Assembly (NCBI RefSeq): GCF_004114695.1
Contig: NZ_CP035310.1
Coordinates: 1,967,501 to 2,031,500, forward strand
Reading direction: 5' to 3'
DNA: 64,000 bases
Source: Erythrobacter sp. HKB08
GTDB lineage: Bacteria; Pseudomonadota; Alphaproteobacteria; Sphingomonadales; Sphingomonadaceae
Positions 1 to 8,174 of this stretch are shown one piece after another. The notes below the pieces were generated by a model, which saw only the letters and a program-made list of their open reading frames with translations, was not told the origin of the DNA and searched no databases. Each line of letters starts with the position of its first letter. The stretch's first letter is position 1. Position numbers and translations under genes: made by a program.

Positions 1-215
1 GTCTGGAAGGTCACACCGGCCTTCTCCGCGATGTGCTGCGCCTCAAGCAGAGCACCGCGCGGCATGTCGGCGAGGCAAATGATCCGTTCGCATCCGATCT
101 CAACCGCTTGGCGCACCTGGTGCGCAACAAGGCTGTCCGCCCCGATACGCATATCGGCGATGAATTCGGATGGCTCACCCGTGGTGGCTCGTGCGGAAAG
201 AAGGGCTGTCAGCAT
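1..215 (-). CDS. Partial protein of unknown function
   Basis: The gene starts with ATG at 215, just inside an upstream in-frame stop at 243-245, and runs off the left edge, leaving 71 codons. The visible N-terminus has a stretch reading RIGADSLVAHQVRQA followed by GCERIICLAD, which loosely recalls the first strands of nucleotidyltransferase-type folds. The glycine-rich GGxGxR nucleotide signature is absent. It lies 68 bp downstream of the Hpt-like gene on the same strand, so the two may be co-transcribed. I do not recognise the family with confidence and assign no function. Confidence 0.5.
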   Translation of the reverse strand, partial: MLTALLSARATTGEPSEFIADMRIGADSLVAHQVRQAVEIGCERIICLADMPRGALLEAQHIAEKAGVTFQ

Positions 216-283
216 CGGCAGGCTAGTAACATTCGCGCGCAGTTATGCGCAGCGTGCCAGCCTTGCCAAGAAGAACCGTGCGG

Positions 284-592
284 CTAGCCCGATTCCTCAA
301 CAAATTCGCGGTGAAACGTTTCGATCTTGCGGATGACCGTCGGCTCGCCGGGCGCAGAGGTCAGTGCCTCTTCGGCCAGTTCGATCAACCCGTCGGCGTT
401 GAAACCGGCCGCTACCCCCTTGAGGCGCTGGGCGGCCATTTCCCAGTTCGCATCACAGCGCGAACGGCGCAGCAAGTCGAGCTGGCGCTCGACGCTTTCG
501 GCGAAGACATCGCGGAGCTCGCGCATCAGCGCGGGATCATCGCCCGCCGCCGCCGCAAATGTTGAGTCCAGATTGCCACACTCGAATGCCAT
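284..592 (-). CDS. Hpt-domain-like protein lacking the phosphoacceptor histidine
   Basis: This 102-residue protein is mostly helical, the size of a single histidine-phosphotransfer domain. Residues 51-61 read EMAAQRLKGVA. In true Hpt domains the corresponding motif is HRLKG, with the histidine carrying the phosphate; here residue 55 is Gln. The rest of the helix (LKG, then a small-residue patch and GLIELAEEAL) follows the family. It may therefore bind a response regulator or histidine kinase without transferring phosphate, or be a diverged paralogue. The start ATG at 592 is 69 bp from the divergent 662 gene. Family assignment is moderately secure; loss of activity is inferred from one residue. 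Confidence 0.65.
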   Translation of the reverse strand: MAFECGNLDSTFAAAAGDDPALMRELRDVFAESVERQLDLLRRSRCDANWEMAAQRLKGVAAGFNADGLIELAEEALTSAPGEPTVIRKIETFHREFVEESG

Positions 593-614
593 TCGTCGCG
601 CAATAAGCCCGTTT

Positions 615-634
615 GGTTAAGGCAGGGTTTAACC
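615..634. promoter_or_regulatory. Inverted repeat GGTTAA-N8-TTAACC in a divergent intergenic region
   Basis: In the 69-bp gap between the Hpt-like gene and the coiled-coil gene, GGTTAA (615-620) and TTAACC (629-634) form an inverted repeat. A possible -10 (TATTCT, 648-653) lies just downstream of it, about 9 bp before the ATG at 662. The TTAA pair resembles alphaproteobacterial CtrA sites, but the spacing is 8 rather than the canonical 7, so the factor is uncertain. Confidence 0.35.
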
Positions 635-661
635 CGTTCCAAAGTGTGATATTCTGTTGAA

Positions 662-3283
662 ATGACCGGGGGATCGAACATCAGGGCCATTGGGCCGGAC
701 GCACCTGCCGAAGCCGAAGTTTCGGAAGGGCCGATCGAGGAAACCACGCTCGAAACGAGCGAAGAGGACATTTACGAGGAATGGGAGGAGGAAGTTTATT
801 CCGGTCCTTCCAAACTTCGATTTGTCGCCCCGACCCTCGCGGTATTGCTCGCTGCGGGCTGGACCGGCTTCTTCGGTTGGGCTTACCGCACCGAAATCAT
901 GTCCCAGCCCGATCCTCAAGGATGGGTGAGCCTGATCGCTGCGTGGTCGATGCCGGTAGCGCTGATCGTCGGCCTATGGCTGCTGGCAATGCGTAACAGC
1001 CGCCGCGAAGCCATCCGCTTCGGCGAAGTGGCAGCCACCCTTTCCGACAAGTCCGCCGAGCTCGAACAGCGCCTGTCGGTCGTGAACCGCGAGTTGAGCC
1101 TGGCGCGCGAATTCCTGGCTGCGCAATCGCGCGAGCTTGAATCGCTCGGCCGTGTCGCAAGCGAGCGCCTCTCCGAAAATGCAGATCGCCTCCAGGCACT
1201 GGTCGTCCAGAACGGCGAGCAGGTCGACGCCATCGCCAATGTCAGCACCACCGCGCTCGACAATATGAACCGCCTGCGGGACGACCTGCCGGTCATCGCC
1301 AACAGTGCCCGCGACGTATCCAACCAGATCGGCTCGGCGGGACGCACCGCACATGGCCAGATTGCCGAGCTGGTGTCCGGCTTCGAGCGGTTGAACGAAT
1401 TCGGCAAGGCGAGCGAGCAGCAGGTCGAGACCATTCGCGCACGTATCGAGGCTGCTCTCGGAACATTCGAGACGCAGACGGCCGAGATGGAAGAACTGGC
1501 CGAAGCGCGCTTCGGTGCGCTGCGCGAACAGAGCGAGCAATTCCGCACCGAACTCGATGGGCGCGAGGTCGAGGCGCTGGCGGCAATGCGTCGCCGTGCC
1601 GACGCGCTGGCAGAGGAATTCGCCAAGACCCGCTCCGCCCTCGAGGACGAGGAGGAAGAAGCGCTGCGCTCGCTGCGTGCCCGCCTCATGGCAATGCGCG
1701 AGGAAGCGCAGACCGTCAGTTCCTCGGTTTCGGGTGCAGAGGAAACCGCGCTTGCCGCATGGAAGGGCCGCGTCGAGCAGCTCGACGGGCAGCTTCGCGA
1801 AGCTATCGCGGAAATCCAGCGCATCGACCAGGCTGCGCTCGAATCCGCCAATCGCAAGCTCGATGCGCTTCGCGAGGAAGCCGAGGCGGTCGACGACAAC
1901 ATCGCCCAGCGCGACCGCAAGCTGCTGGCGACCATCCTGCAGCGCCACCAGCTGATTGCCGACCGCGAAAAGCAGGCGATCGAGCAGATGACCGAGCAGC
2001 TCGACCAGTTCGATGCCGCGCTCGAAGAGAAACGCGCTGCGCAGCTCGCTCATGCCGAAGAGATCGCGGAGCGCGGCGATGCGGTTGCCGAGCGGATCGA
2101 GCACCTTCGCACGACCCTCGCCGAAATGGCGGAAAGCGGCAGTGCGACGCAGCAGTCGCTCGCCGAGAATACCGACGCCATCGTTGCCAAACTGACCGAG
2201 GGCCGCTCGGTAATGGAAGGCATCGACGCTTCGGTGGCGCAGCTGACCGAAGCGAGCGTGCGCCTCCTCGAGCTGATCCAGGCCAGCTCCGAGCATACGA
2301 GCAAGGCCCTGCCCGCTACCCTGACCGATGCCGAGACGCGCCTGACTGCCGCAAAGGAACATGCCAACGAACTGCGCGCCGTGATTGGCGAAGCCGGCAT
2401 GAAAAGCGAGGACCTCTCGAGCTACGTCATCACCGCGCGCGATACCAACCGCGCGGCGATCCACGATCTCGACGGCTTGTCGCATCGCCTCGGCGAATCC
2501 TTCGACGAGCATGACAAGCGAATTGCCGCCCTACGCGAGAACCTCGAAAGTTTTGCGGGTAGGAGCGACGAACTGGGCGAACAGGCCCGCTCGGCACTCC
2601 AGAAAGCTGTTGAAGCGCTTGAAGAAGCCGTCGCGGCCACGCCGGACAAGCTGGAAACGCTCATGGGCGAGCGTATCGAGCGCATCACCGAAAGCGTCGG
2701 CTCAACCACCGCGGATGCCGTTGAAAAAGCGCTGCAGGAGAGCGTCACCAGTTCCCTCGTCGAACTGGAAGCTGCGACCGACCGGGCTACCGGCGCCGGT
2801 CGCGAGGTGACCGTCCAGCTGCGCGACCAGCTGGCCAAGGTCAACGAACTTGCCGGCAACCTCGAGACCCGCGTCGCTAGGGCCCGCGAGATGGCGGAGG
2901 AAGAGGTCGGCAACGACTTCGCCCGCCGCGTTGCGCTCATTACCGAGGCGCTCAATTCCAACTCGATCGACATCGCGAAATCGCTGTCGGAGGATGTCAG
3001 CGACACCGCCTGGGCAAGCTACCTGCGCGGCGACCGCGGCATTTTCACCCGTCGTGCCGTCCGCCTGCTCGACAACAGCGAGGCACGCGAGATCGCGGAA
3101 ATCTACGATACCGACCCGGACTTCCGCGAAAACGTCAGCCGCTACATCCACGACTTCGAAGCGATGCTGCGCACCATGCTGTCGACCCGAGACGGCAATG
3201 CGCTCGGCGTGACGCTACTGAGTTCGGACATGGGCAAGCTGTACGTTGCCCTTGCCCAGGCGATCGAGCGGCTGCGCGATTAA
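662..3283 (+). CDS. Large two-TM coiled-coil membrane protein, function unknown
   Basis: The protein has 873 residues. An acidic N-terminal tail (about 1-50, rich in Glu) precedes two hydrophobic segments at roughly 53-75 and 88-110. A very long, charged heptad-rich region (about 120-770) follows, dominated by Glu, Ala, Arg and Leu. A folded-looking C-terminal part (about 770-873) contains RRAVRLLDNSEAREIAEIY. Such architecture suggests a membrane-anchored structural or scaffold protein. I see no nucleotide-binding motif, so 'ATPase' labels sometimes attached to coiled-coil proteins would not be justified. Its TAA stop overlaps the stop of the convergent DUF1467 gene within a TTAA at 3280-3283. 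Confidence 0.85.
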   Translation: MTGGSNIRAIGPDAPAEAEVSEGPIEETTLETSEEDIYEEWEEEVYSGPSKLRFVAPTLAVLLAAGWTGFFGWAYRTEIMSQPDPQGWVSLIAAWSMPVALIVGLWLLAMRNSRREAIRFGEVAATLSDKSAELEQRLSVVNRELSLAREFLAAQSRELESLGRVASERLSENADRLQALVVQNGEQVDAIANVSTTALDNMNRLRDDLPVIANSARDVSNQIGSAGRTAHGQIAELVSGFERLNEFGKASEQQVETIRARIEAALGTFETQTAEMEELAEARFGALREQSEQFRTELDGREVEALAAMRRRADALAEEFAKTRSALEDEEEEALRSLRARLMAMREEAQTVSSSVSGAEETALAAWKGRVEQLDGQLREAIAEIQRIDQAALESANRKLDALREEAEAVDDNIAQRDRKLLATILQRHQLIADREKQAIEQMTEQLDQFDAALEEKRAAQLAHAEEIAERGDAVAERIEHLRTTLAEMAESGSATQQSLAENTDAIVAKLTEGRSVMEGIDASVAQLTEASVRLLELIQASSEHTSKALPATLTDAETRLTAAKEHANELRAVIGEAGMKSEDLSSYVITARDTNRAAIHDLDGLSHRLGESFDEHDKRIAALRENLESFAGRSDELGEQARSALQKAVEALEEAVAATPDKLETLMGERIERITESVGSTTADAVEKALQESVTSSLVELEAATDRATGAGREVTVQLRDQLAKVNELAGNLETRVARAREMAEEEVGNDFARRVALITEALNSNSIDIAKSLSEDVSDTAWASYLRGDRGIFTRRAVRLLDNSEAREIAEIYDTDPDFRENVSRYIHDFEAMLRTMLSTRDGNALGVTLLSSDMGKLYVALAQAIERLRD

Positions 3284-3555
3284 TCGAGAAATAGCGGACC
3301 GAGGAAATTGAGGTCCTCGACCCCGATCCAACCGAAAGTGTAATTCGCGATGTAGAGCGCGGTCAGCACCGCAGCGATCACGCTTGCGCGAAAGACGAGC
3401 ACCCTTGGCCTGAAATTGGCTGGAGCACTGTCGGCCTGGCCAGGCACTTTCGGCACGCCCGCCTCGTCATGCGTTTTCACGCCGAACGGCAACATGACGA
3501 ATGCCGTCATCACCCAGACGAGCGCGTAGATCGCGAGGATGGAGGTCCACTGCAT
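3280..3555 (-). CDS. DUF1467 family small membrane protein
   Basis: This 91-residue protein has two predicted TM helices (about 5-25 and 55-75) joined by a loop containing LPFGVKTHDEAG, which matches my memory of DUF1467 proteins of alphaproteobacteria. No molecular function is established. It begins 4 bp after the rnj stop, making it the last gene of the long nuo-birA-coaX-rnj unit. Its own stop shares TTAA with the stop of the convergent coiled-coil gene, leaving no room for a dedicated terminator between them. Confidence 0.8.
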   Translation of the reverse strand: MQWTSILAIYALVWVMTAFVMLPFGVKTHDEAGVPKVPGQADSAPANFRPRVLVFRASVIAAVLTALYIANYTFGWIGVEDLNFLGPLFLD

Positions 3556-3559
3556 GGGG

Positions 3560-5203
3560 CTATCCTACCAGCATGACGCGGACTTGAGGACGCTTTCCGC
3601 TCCAGCGCTGTGCAGCACGGCGGGTGGCGAGACGAGCCGCTTCGGCAATCGCACCGGGCTCGCTGCGCATCGCGCCCTTGAGCTTGCCGATCGCCTCGGA
3701 AATGTCTTCCTTGGTTTCTGCGATGAAATCGGCTTCGTCTTCGTCGAGCGGCAGGCCGAGCAGGTCGATGTGAGCCTCAAGGTCGCGGGTCAGCGCGACG
3801 AAGATCGCGCCATTGTAGGCAATCCGGCGCCGCATCGCGACCGCTTCCCCGTCGGCCGGCACGATGATGTCGCCATCGAGGACAAGGCGCCCTGCCCTCA
3901 CCTCGGCCAGCTTTTCAGGCTTGCCCGGCGCGAGGCGGACGATGTCGCCGTTCTTCTGCACGACGGTATGCTCGATGCCGTTGGCGCGGCCGAGGCGAGC
4001 CTGTTCCTGCATGTGCCGCATCTCGCCATGCACCGGCACGAGAACCTCGGGACGGATCCAACCGTAAAGCGCCTCTAGCTCAGGCCGTCCCGGGTGGCCG
4101 GAAACGTGGATTTCGCTCTGGCGGTCGGTCACCATGACGATACCGCGCTCGGCGAGCTGGTTCTGCACCTTGCCTATAGAAATCTCGTTGCCGGGTATCT
4201 GGCGGCTTGAGAAGAGCACGACATCACCGGACACCAGTTCCAGCGGATGGTTCTCTTCCGCAATGCGCGAGAGGGCCGCACGCGGCTCCCCCTGCCCGCC
4301 GGTGGCGATGATCAGCACCTCGCCGCGCGGAAGGCGCATGGCGGTATCGAAATCGACCGTTTCCGGGAAATCGAGCAAATAGCCGTTCGCTTGCGAGACA
4401 TCGATGATGCGATCGAGCGAGCGACCGGCCACGCAGATCTGCCGTCCAGTCTCCCGCGCGACTTCGCCCAGCGTATGCAGGCGCGCGACGTTGGAGGCGA
4501 AAGTCGTGACCAGCACGCGGCGCCCACTGTGCTTTGCGACCTCCTCCATCAGCCCCTTGAACACCGCGCCTTCGGATCCGCTGGGGTTGGGATTGAAGAC
4601 GTTGGTCGAATCGCACACCAGCGCCGTGATGCCCTCGTCGCCGAGCGCGGTCAGTTCCTCTTCGGTGGTAGGCTCGCCGATGATGGGATCTTCGTCGAGC
4701 TTCCAGTCGCCGGTGTGGAAGATGCGCCCGTGTGCGGTCTCGATCAGCAGGGCGTTTCCTTCCGCGATCGAATGGGCGAGCGGGACGTACTGGACCGAGA
4801 ACGGCCCGAGCTCGAACTGCTCGAGATCGTCGACTTCATGCAGTTCGACCTCGTTGGTCAGTCCGGCTTCCTCCAGCTTGCGACGAACCAGCTCTGCGGT
4901 GAACGGCGTCGCGTAGAGCGGCACACCGAGGTCGGCGGCGAAATACGGCACCGCGCCGATATGGTCCTCATGCCCATGCGTCAGCACGATGCCGACGAGG
5001 TCTTTCAGACGGTCCTCGATAAATTCGAGGTCGGCAAATACGAGATCGATCCCCGGGTACTCGTTGCCCGAGAACGTCATGCCGAGATCGACCATCAGCC
5101 ATTTCCCGTCCGCCCCGTAGAGGTTGACGTTCATGCCGATTTCGCCCGACCCGCCAAGGGCCAGGAAGAGCAGTTCCTTCTCGGGCGTGAAATTGCGTTT
5201 CAT
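3560..5203 (-). CDS. rnj: Ribonuclease J
   Basis: RNase J is a metallo-beta-lactamase/beta-CASP ribonuclease with endo- and 5'-3' exonuclease activity that matures and degrades RNA in the cytoplasm. The 547-residue protein has the zinc motif HGHEDH at 76-81, then HTGDWKLD, the beta-CASP feature CDSTNVFNPNPSGSEG, HVSGHPG and PVHGEMRH. Length is normal for the family. It starts 9 bp downstream of coaX and ends 4 bp before the DUF1467 gene. With RNase E encoded at 35992, this organism has both major RNA-decay nucleases, as is common in alphaproteobacteria. Confidence 0.95.
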   Translation of the reverse strand: MKRNFTPEKELLFLALGGSGEIGMNVNLYGADGKWLMVDLGMTFSGNEYPGIDLVFADLEFIEDRLKDLVGIVLTHGHEDHIGAVPYFAADLGVPLYATPFTAELVRRKLEEAGLTNEVELHEVDDLEQFELGPFSVQYVPLAHSIAEGNALLIETAHGRIFHTGDWKLDEDPIIGEPTTEEELTALGDEGITALVCDSTNVFNPNPSGSEGAVFKGLMEEVAKHSGRRVLVTTFASNVARLHTLGEVARETGRQICVAGRSLDRIIDVSQANGYLLDFPETVDFDTAMRLPRGEVLIIATGGQGEPRAALSRIAEENHPLELVSGDVVLFSSRQIPGNEISIGKVQNQLAERGIVMVTDRQSEIHVSGHPGRPELEALYGWIRPEVLVPVHGEMRHMQEQARLGRANGIEHTVVQKNGDIVRLAPGKPEKLAEVRAGRLVLDGDIIVPADGEAVAMRRRIAYNGAIFVALTRDLEAHIDLLGLPLDEDEADFIAETKEDISEAIGKLKGAMRSEPGAIAEAARLATRRAAQRWSGKRPQVRVMLVG

Positions 5204-5212
5204 ATTTCGTCT

Positions 5213-5989
5213 TTATTGTGCGGCCCGCTCCGCGAGGATTGCGAGCCCTTCGAGGGTAAGATCGGAATCGACAGCGTCGAACATGTCCGTGTGCTTGTCG
5301 AACAGGATGGCGAGGCCGCCGGTCGCGATGACCTTGGCCGGGCGACCGATCTCGGCGCGCATGCGCTCGATCAGCCCTTCCATCATCGCGACATAGCCCC
5401 AGAAGACGCCGATCAGCATCTGGTCTTCGGTGTTGGTTCCGATGACGCTGTCGCTTTCCGGCGACTTGATGGCAATGCGCGGCAGCTTGGCGGTGTTCCC
5501 GACGAGTGCGTCGAGCGAGAGGTTGATGCCCGGAGCGATGATGCCGCCCTTGTAAGCACCGTTGAAATCGACCGCGTCGAAAGTGGTCGCGGTGCCGAAG
5601 TCGATGACGATCAAGTCGCCGTCATATTTGGCATGCGCGGCGATGGCGTTGAGTGCGCGGTCGGCGCCGAGCGAGCGCGGCTCGTCGACATCGACCGAAA
5701 TGCCCCAGTCCGCGTCGGCCTGCCCGGCGATCATCGGCGTGACGCCGAAATACTTCTCGCTCAGGACGGTCAGATTGTGGATCGCGCGCGGGACGACCGA
5801 ACCGACGATGATGTTGGTGATCTCCTTGCGATCCACGCCCTCGATCTGGAGCAGCTGGAGGAGCCACACGGCATATTCATCGCCCGTCCTGCGCGGATCG
5901 GTCGCGATGCGCCAGCGCGCCTTGATCTCCCGCCCGTCGAACAGGGCGAAGACCACATTGGTGTTTCCGACATCGGCAGCAAGCAGCAT
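5213..5989 (-). CDS. coaX: Type III pantothenate kinase
   Basis: CoaX phosphorylates pantothenate in the first committed step of coenzyme A synthesis. The 258-residue protein shows the ASKHA-fold phosphate motif DVGNTN (6-11), the GADR signature (108-111) and DFGTATTFD (130-138), all typical of type III enzymes. It lies between birA (14 bp upstream) and rnj (9 bp downstream). The order nuoN-birA-coaX-rnj is one I associate with alphaproteobacteria. Confidence 0.95.
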   Translation of the reverse strand: MLLAADVGNTNVVFALFDGREIKARWRIATDPRRTGDEYAVWLLQLLQIEGVDRKEITNIIVGSVVPRAIHNLTVLSEKYFGVTPMIAGQADADWGISVDVDEPRSLGADRALNAIAAHAKYDGDLIVIDFGTATTFDAVDFNGAYKGGIIAPGINLSLDALVGNTAKLPRIAIKSPESDSVIGTNTEDQMLIGVFWGYVAMMEGLIERMRAEIGRPAKVIATGGLAILFDKHTDMFDAVDSDLTLEGLAILAERAAQ

Positions 5990-6003
5990 GACAGCCTTCT
6001 CCT

Positions 6004-6714
6004 TCAGGCGAGCATCACGTCGCCGGCATGGATGGCACGTGTGGTGCCGTCTTCCAAGCGCAGCAAGAGCGAACCTTCATCGCTCAATCCGGCAAACTGG
6101 CCCTCAACGGCCTGCGATTCTTCGCCATGAACCTGCAGCGGAGTGCCCACCGGATGGGCCGCAGCGAGCCAACGCCGCATGATCGGGGCAAGGCCAAACT
6201 GCCGCCAGCGGTCGAGCTCGCGCGCGACGCTATCCGCCAGCGTTTCGGCAAATACATCGCGCGAAGGGGCCGGACCGACATCGGAAAGCGCAATTGTCGC
6301 GCGATCCTCGAGTTCTGGCGCGGCGGCGAGGTTCACGCCGATGCCGAGGACCACAGCCTGCCCTTCCCGCTCGAGCAGGATGCCCGAAAGCTTCGCGCCT
6401 TTGAGCATCAGGTCGTTCGGCCATTTGATCTGCAGGGCCGAGGGATCGGGGATCAAGGGAAGCAGCGCCTCGTAGAGCGCGAGGCTCGCAACCAGGGTTA
6501 GCGTGTGGACGGGCGGGTCTCGATCGGTGGGATGGATCACGGTCGAGCCCATGAAGTTCCCGCTACCGTCGAACCACTTGCGTCCCTGCCGCCCCCGACC
6601 GGCGACCTGGCGGTCGGCGACCAGCCAGTCGCCTTCGGGCACGTGCCGACCGTCGCGGATCCGCGATGCGAGATCCGCGTTGGTCGATCCGGTTTCTGCG
6701 ACGGTTTCGATCAA
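6004..6714 (-). CDS. birA: Biotin-[acetyl-CoA-carboxylase] ligase, short form
   Basis: This enzyme makes biotinyl-AMP and attaches biotin to carboxylase carrier proteins. Residues 39-47 (GRGRQGRKW) form the biotin/ATP loop and KWPNDL lies at 97-102. At 236 residues it lacks the N-terminal helix-turn-helix of E. coli BirA, so it is a monofunctional ligase and not a repressor of biotin genes. Its ATG overlaps the nuoN stop (ATGA at 6711-6714), which suggests coupled translation with complex I. Confidence 0.95.
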   Translation of the reverse strand: MIETVAETGSTNADLASRIRDGRHVPEGDWLVADRQVAGRGRQGRKWFDGSGNFMGSTVIHPTDRDPPVHTLTLVASLALYEALLPLIPDPSALQIKWPNDLMLKGAKLSGILLEREGQAVVLGIGVNLAAAPELEDRATIALSDVGPAPSRDVFAETLADSVARELDRWRQFGLAPIMRRWLAAAHPVGTPLQVHGEESQAVEGQFAGLSDEGSLLLRLEDGTTRAIHAGDVMLA

Positions 6715-8174
6715 GCCGAGAAGAAGAGCGCTGCTGCTGCCCGGTCGGCCCAGTCACCCAGCCAGATGGTCAGCAGGAAGCCGAGCGGCGAGACAAACAG
6801 CGTAGCGAGTGCGAGCACGACCCAGTGCGAAGTCTCGCCCTTGCCTTCCACGACCTCTGCCGGATCGTCGAAGTACATGACCTTGACGATCTTGAGGTAG
6901 TAGAACGCGCCGATGACGCTGGCCGCGATACCGATCGCCGCGAGCAGGATGAGGTCGGCCTCCACCGCGGCGCGGAAGACGACGAACTTGCCCCAGAAAC
7001 CCATCAGCGGCGGGATACCGGCCAAGCTGAACATCATGATCGCAAGGCACAGCGCGAGCGCACCATGCGAGCGCGACAGGCCTGCGATGTCCGCAATGCT
7101 TTCGACCTGCTTGCCGTCCTTGTCGCGCAGCAACAGGATCGCGACGAAACTGCCGAGCGTCATGGCCACGTAGAAGGCGAGGTAGATCAGCATGGCCGCT
7201 GCGCCTTCCTGCGTACCGGCGGCAAGGCCGATCAGGATGAAGCCGACGTTGTTAATCGAGCTGTAGGCGAGCAGACGCTTGAGGTTCTCCTGCCCGATCG
7301 CTCCGAGTGCACCGACTACGATCGATGCAAGCGCCGCGAAGATCACGATCTGGCGCCAAGCATCGAGCTCCGGCCCGAACGGGTCGAGCGCGATGCGCAT
7401 GAGCATCGCAACGGCAGCAACCTTGGGCGCAGTGGCGAAGAAAGCGGTGACGGGCGTCGGCGCGCCTTCGTAGACGTCGGGCGTCCACATGTGGAACGGC
7501 ACGGCGGCGATCTTGAACGCGAGGCCAGCGAGGACGAATACGACACCGAACAACAAGCCGGTCGACATGCCATCACCCATGGCGGCACGGATCGACAGGT
7601 AGTCGGTCGCGCCGGTGAAGCCGTAGACGAGGCTCATGCCGTAAAGCAGGATGCCCGAGGCGAGCGCGCCGAGGACGAAGTACTTGAGGCCCGCTTCCGC
7701 CGAACGGCCATCGCTACGCGCGAAGCTCGCAAGGCAGTAGGACGCGAGGCTCGACAGCTCGAGGCCGATGTAGAGCGTCATCAGGTCGACGGCCGAAACC
7801 ATCATCCCCATGCCGACGGCACCGAAGACCATGAGAACCGGATATTCGGGGCGGTACTCGCCGCTCGCCGCGAAGAAGCGGGGCGTCACGATGAGACAGC
7901 CGATGGTCGCGAGATAGATCAGTATCTTCGACAGGCTGCCGAACGCGTCCATGCGGTACACGCCGCCAAACGCATCTCCGCCCAGGGCATAGGACGGATC
8001 GGTCAGCAGGTGAGCGGTGAAGATGCCCGCGCCGAACAGCGCTACGACCGCAAGGATCGTCACCAAACGCGCCGAGGATTTGCCCGCAAAGGCCGAAACC
8101 AGCACGAGGATCAGGCCGGCAACCGAAAGGATGATTTCCGGCAGCGTGAAATAGAGGGAAGAGGCGTAGCTCAT
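6711..8174 (-). CDS. nuoN: NADH-quinone oxidoreductase subunit N
   Basis: NuoN is one of three antiporter-like membrane subunits of complex I that carry the proton channels. The 487-residue protein is almost entirely hydrophobic, with about 14 TM helices, the family stretch HMWTPDVYEGAPTPV in the middle and LLAYSSINNVG further on. Length is normal. Its ATG overlaps the nuoM stop (TGATG at 8172-8176) and its stop overlaps the birA start. Confidence 0.96.
   Translation of the reverse strand: MSYASSLYFTLPEIILSVAGLILVLVSAFAGKSSARLVTILAVVALFGAGIFTAHLLTDPSYALGGDAFGGVYRMDAFGSLSKILIYLATIGCLIVTPRFFAASGEYRPEYPVLMVFGAVGMGMMVSAVDLMTLYIGLELSSLASYCLASFARSDGRSAEAGLKYFVLGALASGILLYGMSLVYGFTGATDYLSIRAAMGDGMSTGLLFGVVFVLAGLAFKIAAVPFHMWTPDVYEGAPTPVTAFFATAPKVAAVAMLMRIALDPFGPELDAWRQIVIFAALASIVVGALGAIGQENLKRLLAYSSINNVGFILIGLAAGTQEGAAAMLIYLAFYVAMTLGSFVAILLLRDKDGKQVESIADIAGLSRSHGALALCLAIMMFSLAGIPPLMGFWGKFVVFRAAVEADLILLAAIGIAASVIGAFYYLKIVKVMYFDDPAEVVEGKGETSHWVVLALATLFVSPLGFLLTIWLGDWADRAAAALFFSA

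Noticed and set aside
617-632. A bona fide CtrA box upstream of the coiled-coil gene
   Set aside because: The TTAA pair is spaced by 8, not 7, so I report only an inverted repeat and not a CtrA site.
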